A DNA stretch of 64,000 nt from Planctomycetota bacterium (GTDB taxonomy: Bacteria; Planctomycetota; B15-G4; JADJEK01), in assembly GCA_016709145.1 (NCBI GenBank), contig JADJEK010000002.1, forward strand, positions 682,001 to 746,000, read 5' to 3'. Made by a program: the position numbers and the translations under genes. The notes beneath the pieces are model-generated. The model was not told where the DNA came from. It ran no database searches and was given only the letters and a program-made list of their open reading frames with translations. Positions within the stretch are counted from its first letter, which is position 1; each line of letters begins with the position of its first letter. Below, in pieces: positions 24,002 to 31,388 of the stretch.

Positions 24002-25261
24002 TCAGGTGCCGATGATCTCGCAGAGTCCGTTCGAGAACACCGCGCCTTGCGGACCGGCGGGGTCGGCTTGGACTGCGTGGTAGTCGAACTCGATTCCGCT
24101 CAGGTTCGCGTTGTCGGGCACGGTGAACGGCAGGACGAAGTCGCCCGCTCCGGCACCCGCGCCCGGCATCGTGAACGGCACGACGACCCACGGCGAGTTC
24201 AGGTCGATCAGCAGCGTTCCTCCCGCGAGAGGAACCGAGCCCTTCTGCGTGCCGAGGAACAAGATGGTCGGCGCACCGCCGAGAAAATCGCGGAACTCGA
24301 GTGCCGCCGCCGCTCCCGGACACGGGGAGAACAGGCCGCGCAACTGCGGCTCGAAGCCGCCGCTGCCGGCCATGCCGGTTCCGTACTTCGTGAACGTGCC
24401 GGAGCACGGCACCGCGTCTTGTGGCACCGCGATGCCGACGAGTTCACCGAGTGCGAAGTCCTGGTAGATCGTCGTGACCTGGCCGGTCGCGTCGATCGAG
24501 AACACACCGCCGTTGCGGCCGCACGTCAGCAGCGCTCCGTCGCGCGAGAGCTTGAGGTCGCTCGGGTGGACGAGCACGCCGGGTTGCTCGGCGAAGAGTT
24601 CGGCCTCGGCCGTGTCGAGGCGGAAGCGCACGATGCGGTTGCCGTTGTACATCGCGCAGAACATGTTGCCCGAGCCGTCGATCACGAGGCCGCCGGGCTG
24701 ATCGATCAGCGGCGACGTCGAGAACAGCGAAGCGTTCCACTGCGCGTCGTACTTGATGATCGTGTTGCCGTTGAGGTTCGCGACGTAGAGGTTGCCCGCG
24801 TCGTCGTAAGCCAAGCCATCGGGCCAATCGAGCAGGTCGTTCGACATCGCGTCGTCGACGAGCAGCGTCTGCGTGCCGTCCATCGCGACGTGGATGAGCT
24901 TGTTGCCCTTCATGTCGGACATGATGAAACCCGAGCCGTCGCGCGCCGGGATGCAGGTGACCGGCATCTCGAACAAGCCACCGGCGGACAACGCCGTGAC
25001 CTGGCCGTTCGGATCGATCTTCATCATCGCCGGCCAGCCGCGGTCCGGCATGTAGAGATACCCGTCCGGCAGGAACGTGCCGTAATGCGGGATCAACATC
25101 GGCGTGGCCCAGTTCGTCGCCGTCAGCGTGTCGGCGTCGAGGCGCACGATCGCGCCGACCGACGGCGCGGACAGGTAGTAATCACGGTCCGACGCCGATG
25201 CGGTGGCGGCGAGCACGCCCAGAGCCAGACACGACGCCATGGTCGTCAACGAGTTCTTCAC
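24002..25261 (-). CDS. Secreted NHL/SMP-30-like beta-propeller protein with C-terminal planctomycete-type domain
   Basis: A 419-residue exported protein. The signal peptide ends in ATASASD (around residue 24). Residues about 25-275 are propeller blades with the NHL pattern: WPDGLAYDDAGNLYVANLNG, QPGGLVIDGSGNMFCAMYNG and HPSDLKLSRDGALLTCGRNG. The last 130 residues (from CSGTFTKYGTGMAGSGGFEP) form a separate beta-rich domain with two cysteine pairs that recurs on secreted planctomycete proteins. No enzyme motif was found. The start is GTG at 25261 with GGAGG six bases upstream. It is transcribed toward the hairpin-rich repeat, which may end its transcript. Confidence 0.85.
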   Translation of the reverse strand: MKNSLTTMASCLALGVLAATASASDRDYYLSAPSVGAIVRLDADTLTATNWATPMLIPHYGTFLPDGYLYMPDRGWPAMMKIDPNGQVTALSAGGLFEMPVTCIPARDGSGFIMSDMKGNKLIHVAMDGTQTLLVDDAMSNDLLDWPDGLAYDDAGNLYVANLNGNTIIKYDAQWNASLFSTSPLIDQPGGLVIDGSGNMFCAMYNGNRIVRFRLDTAEAELFAEQPGVLVHPSDLKLSRDGALLTCGRNGGVFSIDATGQVTTIYQDFALGELVGIAVPQDAVPCSGTFTKYGTGMAGSGGFEPQLRGLFSPCPGAAAALEFRDFLGGAPTILFLGTQKGSVPLAGGTLLIDLNSPWVVVPFTMPGAGAGAGDFVLPFTVPDNANLSGIEFDYHAVQADPAGPQGAVFSNGLCEIIGT

Positions 25262-25440
25262 GCGATCCTCCTTCGAGAGAGCGGTCGGGGGTCACCCCCA
25301 TCGAACGGCAGCTCGAACGAGGTCGTGCCAGGGGAAACCGCCGCGGGCGTGCGCCGACGGTTTACCGCCTGCCTCCTGCCGCGGCGAGCGTCGAGACGCA
25401 TCGACCCTCGCGGCGAGCGGATGCCAGGACGCGGTTCCCG

Positions 25441-25875
25441 TCAGGCCGGCTTGGTCACGGCGCGCAGCAGGCTGCCGTCCTCGGAGGCCTTGAAGCCACG
25501 CTTCTCCAGCCAACGAGCCACGGCCTCTCGTTGCGGATGAGACGGGCGCACGACGTTGTAGATGTAGTTCAAACCACGAGCCCGGGCTTCCGCCGTGAGG
25601 TGCTCGAGGATGAACGTCCCCGCACCCTGATCGCGGCAATCGCGCGCCGTCGCGAGCAAGATCTCGCCTTCGCCCCAAACGACGTCGAGCCAGCCGTAGC
25701 CGACGATCTTGCCGTCGGCCTCGACGTGCCACCACGCGCCGGGCACGAGGTCGCCGACCTTCAGTTCCTTGAACCGTCGATCGAACGTGCCGACCGGCGC
25801 ATCGCCGACGATCCGGCGCTTCCCTTCGTCCCAACGAGCCGGATCTTCCTTCACCCAACGCATACCCGTCGCCAT
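25441..25875 (-). CDS. GNAT-family N-acetyltransferase
   Basis: A 144-residue cytoplasmic acetyl-CoA-dependent acyltransferase of unknown substrate. The GNAT fold is seen in GKIVGYGWLDVVWGEGEIL (strands 2-4), the acetyl-CoA loop CRDQGAGTFILEHLTAEARA (in place of the usual R/Q-x-x-G-x-G/A), and the C-terminal NYIYNVVRPSHPQREAVARW with LEKRGFKAS. ATG 25875 is preceded by GGAGG at a good distance. It is 65 bases downstream of the TPR-like gene on the same strand and may be the last gene of the exosortase operon, though the gap makes that uncertain. Confidence 0.85.
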   Translation of the reverse strand: MATGMRWVKEDPARWDEGKRRIVGDAPVGTFDRRFKELKVGDLVPGAWWHVEADGKIVGYGWLDVVWGEGEILLATARDCRDQGAGTFILEHLTAEARARGLNYIYNVVRPSHPQREAVARWLEKRGFKASEDGSLLRAVTKPA

Positions 25876-25940
25876 GTCGATCCTCCGATTCGATCGAGGT
25901 CCAGTTCGAGATCCGCCGAGCCTGCACACGACGTGCCGCG

Positions 25941-27320
25941 CTACTTCGACCCCAGTTCCTTCTCGAGCAGATTGAAGAGGCTGTCCATCTGACCCGCCGA
26001 GAACGGTCGCCGGAAGCTCGCCGCCACGTGTGCCGCGACGGGCTTCGCTGCCGGCTCTCCGGAGTTCTGCGCCGCGACGGCCGCGAACCGCGTGATCCGT
26101 GGATCGTCGGGGAACTTCGACAGCGCGACGGCAAGGTCCGGATCGTCGCTGCGGATCGTCTCGACCTTCGCTTGCAGCAACGACCCGGCGAAACGAGGCG
26201 AGTCGGTGCGCTCGAGGCCGAGCCGATCGATCGCCGGGAGGCGGGATGCGTCGGTCATCGCAACCAATGCCGCGAGGGACTCGAGCGCGACCACGTCCCC
26301 GGCCTCGCCGCGCGCCGTCAGCGCGGCTTCGAAGCGCTCGAGCAAGCCCGGCGCTTCGACCCACTGCGCGTCGACGAGCAGGCGCATCCACTCCCCGGTG
26401 AGCCGAGGACTCGCCGGCAATCGCGCGGCGTCGCCGATCAATCCGAGCGCCGTGAGTCGCTGCCGCGTCTCGTCCGACGCCGGCGGCGCTTTCGGGTTCC
26501 GCAGCCGTTCGCCGAAGTCGCGCTCGCGCTCGCGGCGCAGGCGGACGAACTCGAACGCCTCGCGCACTCGCACGTCGTCCGCCGGCAACTTGGCGCGCAT
26601 CCGCTCGAGGTCGGCTTCGAGGTACTCGACGTGGATGCCGCCGTTCCACCAATCGCGCGCGAAGTCGAGGTCGAGCAGGATCAGCTCCTCGGCCGCTTCG
26701 ACGTCACCGGCGTCCACTCCGGCGAGCAACGCGTCGCGTCGCGCGAACGGCGACTCTCCGCGATGGATCCAGCACGCGGCCTCTTCGACGCGCGACGCCA
26801 TCTCACGCGACGTCCAGTCGACGTTGCGCCACGACGCGAGGGCTTCGCGCGCCCGATCGAGGCGCAGCAGGCACTCGGCGCGCAGCGCGGCGACGACGGA
26901 ATGCGTGGCCGTCAACGCGTCGTCCTTCATCAGGAAGCCGTAGATCCGCTCGGCTTCCGCGATCCGGCCGGCGCGATGCAGCTCGACCGCCCATTCGAAC
27001 GCGACGAGCCCGATCCCCGGCGCCTTCGCGTACGCCTCTTCGTGCAGCCCCATCGCGACCTCGGGCTCCATGTCGAACAGCACGTTGCCGAGCAGGAACG
27101 CGTGCGCCGCGGTCCGCCGCTCGCGTGGGACGACGTCTTGCAGCGCCGCGGTGGCGTCCTTCATGCGTCCTTCGAGCAACAACCGCGCGTTCGACTCGAG
27201 CGTCGCCGCGTAGTCCTCCCGCGCCTGCGCGAGGTCCGCGCCGAACGCGGCCAGCGGATCCTCGGGCTCGCCTTGCGCGACCAACGCGCACGCGGACACG
27301 ATCCAAGCGGCCATTCCCAT
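25941..27320 (-). CDS. Secreted TPR-like alpha-solenoid protein
   Basis: A 459-residue protein that starts with a short signal peptide (MGMAAWIVSACALVAQG). It continues as helical pairs resembling tetratricopeptide repeats: AHAFLLGNVLFDMEPEVAMG, VAFEWAVELHRAGRIAEAER and LRAECLLRLDRAREALASWR between residues 70 and 170, with less regular helices to the C-terminus. No enzyme motif. AGGAGA precedes the ATG at 27320. The gene lies 24 bases after the GFO/IDH-like gene and so belongs to the operon that begins with the VIT/PEP-CTERM protein. A scaffold or binding role in the periplasm is plausible but not shown. Confidence 0.72.
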   Translation of the reverse strand: MGMAAWIVSACALVAQGEPEDPLAAFGADLAQAREDYAATLESNARLLLEGRMKDATAALQDVVPRERRTAAHAFLLGNVLFDMEPEVAMGLHEEAYAKAPGIGLVAFEWAVELHRAGRIAEAERIYGFLMKDDALTATHSVVAALRAECLLRLDRAREALASWRNVDWTSREMASRVEEAACWIHRGESPFARRDALLAGVDAGDVEAAEELILLDLDFARDWWNGGIHVEYLEADLERMRAKLPADDVRVREAFEFVRLRRERERDFGERLRNPKAPPASDETRQRLTALGLIGDAARLPASPRLTGEWMRLLVDAQWVEAPGLLERFEAALTARGEAGDVVALESLAALVAMTDASRLPAIDRLGLERTDSPRFAGSLLQAKVETIRSDDPDLAVALSKFPDDPRITRFAAVAAQNSGEPAAKPVAAHVAASFRRPFSAGQMDSLFNLLEKELGSK

Positions 27321-27344
27321 CGTCGTTCTCCTGCGCCGTCCGAA

Positions 27345-28373
27345 TCAGCCGCGCGACGCGCGCGACAGCACCGACCACAACGATCTTCCGAGCTTCGACC
27401 GCCAATCGTGCCAATCGCCAGCTCGCGCGCTGCCGAACTTGTCCAGGCGGAAGTCGAGGAACGAGTCGTCGAGTCCCTGCTCGATCGGATAGGCACCGCT
27501 GCCGGCGTGGATCCGCCGCAACAACCGGAGGAAGCCGACGCGCTTCCAATCTTCCATGTTGCCGGTCACGCGTGCTGCGGCCGACATCGTCAGCAGGGCA
27601 CGCTCGTCGTCGTCCAGTTGAGTGGCGACGTCGCCGATGCGGAATCCGTCGGCGCGGCCATCCCTCGAGCGCGACGTCACGATCCGCAGCGCGCCGTCGA
27701 CCGCGTCCCCATCGGTCACCGACGCACGCTCACCGCGCAACGCGAACGAGCCGACCGCGTAGTCGCGCGGCTCGACGACGACGGCACGTCGATCGGCACC
27801 GAGTTCGAGGGTGCGGATCTCGTCGACTCCCACGCGCGATCGCGTCGCGCGCTCGATCCGATCGGCGCCGAACACGGCCTTCACCATCGCGAACGCGTGG
27901 TAGCGATACGCGGAGCGTTCGAAGCGCGCTTCGCGCAACGCGCCGAGCAGACCTGCCTCGCGCGCTCGAGCGACGGTGTCGTACCACGGCAATTCGATGC
28001 AGTCCTCAGCGACCCACGCATTGCGGAACGCCGCGAAGCGCGCGACGTGGCGGAACTGCTTCGGCAGCAGCACCGGCGTGTCGATCAGCAGGTCCACGCG
28101 ACTCAGGTCGAAGCGCGACAACGCACCGAGCACGACCGGGAGCGCCGCCTTGCCAACGGCGACATAGACCAAGTCGACGTCGCGCAGTCGGCTCGCGCTC
28201 ATCTGCGCCGAATCCTCGACGCGCACGGACTGACCCACGATCGTCAGCTCGCGCGCGTTCCGCGCGAACACGCCGAGCACCGAGCACTCGCGAGGTGCGC
28301 GCAAGAACGCCGGATACGCGGTCTCGAGGACGCGCTTGCCGGCACCGATGATCCACACTCCGCGCGCGCTCAT
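27345..28373 (-). CDS. GFO/IDH/MocA-like NAD(P)-binding protein
   Basis: A 342-residue cytoplasmic protein. The N-terminus GVWIIGAGKRVLETAYPAFL with a later LGVFARN is the dinucleotide-binding beta-alpha-beta unit of GFO/IDH/MocA oxidoreductases (G-x-G-x-x-x-x). ASRLRDVDLVYVAVGK matches the D-x-V-x-I/V-A-(T/V) strand, and LLIDTPVLLPKQF replaces the usual E-K-P motif (EKP is missing; T-P-V stands there). The catalytic lysine of the family is therefore doubtful. The ATG overlaps the stop of the GMC oxidoreductase gene by four bases, suggesting paired action. Substrate unknown; possibly a sugar-modifying or electron-shuttling partner. Confidence 0.72.
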   Translation of the reverse strand: MSARGVWIIGAGKRVLETAYPAFLRAPRECSVLGVFARNARELTIVGQSVRVEDSAQMSASRLRDVDLVYVAVGKAALPVVLGALSRFDLSRVDLLIDTPVLLPKQFRHVARFAAFRNAWVAEDCIELPWYDTVARAREAGLLGALREARFERSAYRYHAFAMVKAVFGADRIERATRSRVGVDEIRTLELGADRRAVVVEPRDYAVGSFALRGERASVTDGDAVDGALRIVTSRSRDGRADGFRIGDVATQLDDDERALLTMSAAARVTGNMEDWKRVGFLRLLRRIHAGSGAYPIEQGLDDSFLDFRLDKFGSARAGDWHDWRSKLGRSLWSVLSRASRG

Positions 28374-30049
28374 CGCGACTCCTCGTCCTTGGGATGCGTC
28401 GATCGCTCGCGCAGATGCCGCGCGAGACGGATCGACAACGCCACGATCGTGAACGTGGGATTGGCGCAACCACTGGTCGGGAACACCGAACCGCCGGCGC
28501 AGAACAGATTGTCGACGCCGTGCACTTTCAGATCGGCATCGACGACCGACGTCGCCGGATCGTTGCCCATGCGCGTCGCGCCCAAATGGTGCGATGCGTC
28601 CTGGTCGATCGGCCAGGGCTCGGCGCGCTCGAGTTCGCCTTCGAGCCGCCCGAGCCCCGTGCGTTCGAACTCCGCGCGCAACGTCGTGTGCAACTCGATC
28701 AACGAGCGGCGATCGAGCTCGGTCGGAGCATGCGTGACCCGCGGCAGTTCTTTGCCGTCCTCGTCGCGCTCGCCCGCGAGCGTGACGCGATGCTCGGCGC
28801 GCGGCTCCATCTCCATGAAGTTGCGCAGTCGCACGCGCCGGATCTTCGGCCGCACCGCTTTCACCAAGCGGAAGAACACGTACTGCGCCACGCGATGCAG
28901 ATTGATCAGCACGAGCCCGATCACTCCGAGCCAACCCACGATGCCCTTGCGTTCGTTCTGCAGCGTGGAGTCGTCGCCGGTCTCCGCGTAGTCGCGCAGC
29001 TCGATGACTTCGCCGGCCTTGGTGCGCGTGAAGCTGCGCAGCACGAAGGTCGCGCGCTTCACCAGCAGGATGAACGCCTCGACGCCGCGATTGTCGGACC
29101 ACGGGAACAACGGTTCGAAGCGGACGTAGCTGTTCAGCACGCGACGCCGCCGCTGCTCGTCCTCGGTCAGACGCAAACCGCCATAGCCGGCGAACCCATC
29201 GTGGAGGCAGCCGAACCAGTACGGCGCGGCCTCGACCGGGTTCGCGAGGCGCAGCACGCCGAAGTAGTTCTTCGGGTGGTTCATGAACCAGCGGCCGACT
29301 TGATCGTTCGTGTTGCCGAGCGCGCGCCCGTCGGCGGCGCGAGACAGCAACAACAGCCTCGCGTTCTCGATGCCGCCGCAGGCGAGGACGAACGATCGCG
29401 CACGCAGTCGTTCGGTCCGACCATTCGAGGTACGCACCGAGACGGCATCGACGTGCGAGCCGGCACCGTTCGCTTCGAGGCGCAACACGGTCGCGTCGAC
29501 CCACAAGTCGACGAGTTCACGCTCGTACACCGCGCGATGCTCGCGGCCGAAATGCTGGGGTGTCGCACGCGCGAGGAAGACCTTCTCGTCGAGCCGTTCG
29601 AAGGCCGGCTGCAACGGACTCTTCGCGCGCAAGCGCGCGAAGCCGTCGGGTGCGAAACACGACCGCGGCGGAAAGCGGTACCGCGCGGCTGCGGCTTCGT
29701 AGTACGGCTCGAGTTCCGCGCGCGCGAACGGCCAACCCGGCGCGGCCAGCCACGGGCGCCGTTCGAAGTCGATCGGGTCGAGCGGGCTCGAGAGGCCGGC
29801 CCACGTCGACGACGCACCGCCGAGCACGCGCTCGCGCGAGTAGTCCTTGATCGTGATCCCGACGCTGTCGACGCGCCGCAGCCGATCGCCCCGGGCGCTG
29901 GTCTTCTGCGTGCCCGATTCGAGCACGGCGACGCGCAAGCCGCTGTCCGCCAACTCGACGGCGACCGTCGTGCCGGCGGGACCCGAACCGACGATGCAAA
30001 CGTCGTACTCGGGCAGTGGTCCTTCGTGCGCGGCGAGGTCGCGGATCAT
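28370..30049 (-). CDS. GMC-family FAD-dependent oxidoreductase
   Basis: A 559-residue flavoprotein of the glucose-methanol-choline family. The FAD-binding motif is at residues 17-32 (VCIVGSGPAGTTVAVE). GGASSTWAGLSSPLDPIDFE is the flavin-contact segment typical of membrane-bound alcohol/sugar dehydrogenases of this family. ACGGIENARLLLLS is the second flavin motif. The C-terminal domain has SHHLGATRMGNDPATSVVDA and GSVFPTSGCANPTFTIVALS; the histidine of the first segment and the asparagine of the second are the expected active-site pair. A hydrophobic segment near residues 385-400 (GWLGVIGLVLINLHRVAQYV) might touch the membrane. No clear Shine-Dalgarno precedes ATG 30049. It is cotranscribed with the exosortase set (44-base gap) and overlaps the next gene. 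Confidence 0.88.
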   Translation of the reverse strand: MIRDLAAHEGPLPEYDVCIVGSGPAGTTVAVELADSGLRVAVLESGTQKTSARGDRLRRVDSVGITIKDYSRERVLGGASSTWAGLSSPLDPIDFERRPWLAAPGWPFARAELEPYYEAAAARYRFPPRSCFAPDGFARLRAKSPLQPAFERLDEKVFLARATPQHFGREHRAVYERELVDLWVDATVLRLEANGAGSHVDAVSVRTSNGRTERLRARSFVLACGGIENARLLLLSRAADGRALGNTNDQVGRWFMNHPKNYFGVLRLANPVEAAPYWFGCLHDGFAGYGGLRLTEDEQRRRRVLNSYVRFEPLFPWSDNRGVEAFILLVKRATFVLRSFTRTKAGEVIELRDYAETGDDSTLQNERKGIVGWLGVIGLVLINLHRVAQYVFFRLVKAVRPKIRRVRLRNFMEMEPRAEHRVTLAGERDEDGKELPRVTHAPTELDRRSLIELHTTLRAEFERTGLGRLEGELERAEPWPIDQDASHHLGATRMGNDPATSVVDADLKVHGVDNLFCAGGSVFPTSGCANPTFTIVALSIRLARHLRERSTHPKDEESR

Positions 30050-30093
30050 CGGCGCGACAGGGTAGCAGCCCGTCGCCGAACTCCGCGCGCGGA

Positions 30094-30615
30094 TCATCGA
30101 TCGGCGGGATTCGGCTCCAACACGGTCCAAGCCCACCATGGCCCGACCGAACGCTCGAGGACCGCGGCCCACCACCACGACGACGCGTCGGTGAACACCT
30201 GCGCCGAACCCTGGTCGACGATGCGTTCACGGACGCGCCACGATCGATCGCCCTTGCGCGCGATCGAACTCGCCCACAACCGGCCACGCTCGTCCACGAC
30301 CGGACCGGTCGCGGTCACGTCGTAGCCGGTCGCGCGCAGGCAATCGGCGGCGGGATGCAGGCGGCGCGTCGCTTCGGTCACGGTCCGCACGACGATCTCG
30401 CGGTCGCCGGCGGCGAAGCGCGCGATCGCGCCGGGGAAGTCCGCCGAGAACTCGGCTTCGGATGCGCTGAGACGCAAGGGCTCGAGCGCGACGTCGTCGA
30501 ACGTCGTCGGCCACTCCACGTCCTCCGCGGCCACGGCCACCGGGCGCTCCGCGGCCGTGCGCGGAAGGAGTGGCAAGATCGCCGCCACGACGCAACTCCA
30601 AGCGAACGCTCTCAT
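30094..30615 (-). CDS. EpsI-like exosortase-associated protein
   Basis: A 173-residue exported protein: a signal peptide (MRAFAWSCVVAAILPLLPRTAA) followed by one globular domain. TRRLHPAADCLRATGYDVTA (residues 83-102) has the H-P-x-x-C-L-x-x-x-G pattern of the EpsI domain. In other species this domain is either fused to exosortase or encoded beside it. The last 50 residues (YxxxW-rich, SSWWWAAVLERSVGPWWAW) also fit. It overlaps the exosortase gene by four bases (ATGA). In EpsI-linked systems the protein is thought to help exosortase-dependent sorting or polymer export; its exact action is unknown. Confidence 0.78.
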   Translation of the reverse strand: MRAFAWSCVVAAILPLLPRTAAERPVAVAAEDVEWPTTFDDVALEPLRLSASEAEFSADFPGAIARFAAGDREIVVRTVTEATRRLHPAADCLRATGYDVTATGPVVDERGRLWASSIARKGDRSWRVRERIVDQGSAQVFTDASSWWWAAVLERSVGPWWAWTVLEPNPADR

Positions 30616-31388
30616 GCGAGCCTCCGACGCGAACGCGTGGCGACCCACGCGAGCAACGCTGCGAAGCCGAGGAACACCGCGCCGCCGATGCCCTGATGCA
30701 GTGCGGACGGCACCGGCTCGGCACCGCTCTCGAGCAGCGTCAAGACCACGGTGCGCGCGATCGTCGCGATCGTCGCACACGCGGCCGCGAGCAACGCGAA
30801 CACGACGGCCGTTCGACCTTCGAGGCGGCAACGCAGCGCCAACGCGCTCGTGAACAACGCCGATGTCCACAGCGTCTTCACGCCGGAGCACGGCTCGTCG
30901 ACGAGCACGCGCGTCCCGCGCAGCGCGATCACCGTCCCGTCGGCGACGGCGTCGACTCCGGCCACCGTCATCAACCACGCGGCGATCGTGCTCACACAGG
31001 CGCGGATCGGGTAGCCGCAATAGAACTGCAGCGACGCCAGGATCGGCAGAGCCAACGCGCACAGTCCGATCCACGCCGGCCGCCGCGCGACCGCGAGGCC
31101 CTGCGCCCGCGCGAGCAGCACGACCACGACCACCAGCGCACCGGCCGCGACCAGCGGCGGAGCGATGCGAGCGACGATCGCATACCCGAGCACCGCGGCC
31201 GCGACGGCGGGGGATCGCGGCGCTCGCGCCGGCGACATCGGCTCGGTAAGCGCGAACCCGATCGCCAGACCGAGCGCGACCAGGCCGCAACGATCGTCCC
31301 CGACGCCCTCGAACATGCGGTGCGCGTACCACGCGAGCGTCGGCCACGCCGCCAGCGCGAGCAGGATCCACGGCCAGGCGCGCCTCAC
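30612..31388 (-). CDS. Exosortase-family transpeptidase-like membrane enzyme
   Basis: A 258-residue polytopic membrane protein with about eight helices. The three residues of the exosortase/archaeosortase active site are present in the right order: Cys167 in DEPCSGVKTLW, Arg212 in IARTVVL and His231 in SALHQGIGG. The enzyme is expected to cut C-terminal PEP-CTERM tails and transfer the protein to a membrane or surface acceptor. The start is GTG at 31388, overlapping the stop of the VIT/PEP-CTERM gene, so enzyme and likely target are translationally coupled. The layout (exosortase next to a VIT-domain target) resembles the XrtN type known from Bacteroidota; which exosortase subfamily this is needs HMM scoring. 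Confidence 0.88.
   Translation of the reverse strand: MRRAWPWILLALAAWPTLAWYAHRMFEGVGDDRCGLVALGLAIGFALTEPMSPARAPRSPAVAAAVLGYAIVARIAPPLVAAGALVVVVVLLARAQGLAVARRPAWIGLCALALPILASLQFYCGYPIRACVSTIAAWLMTVAGVDAVADGTVIALRGTRVLVDEPCSGVKTLWTSALFTSALALRCRLEGRTAVVFALLAAACATIATIARTVVLTLLESGAEPVPSALHQGIGGAVFLGFAALLAWVATRSRRRLA

Noticed and set aside
26028..28991. Very long open reading frame on the plus strand opposite the TPR, GFO/IDH and GMC genes
   Set aside because: Its translation is arginine/aspartate-rich without domains, while the minus strand encodes clear families. It is an antisense shadow caused by high GC.
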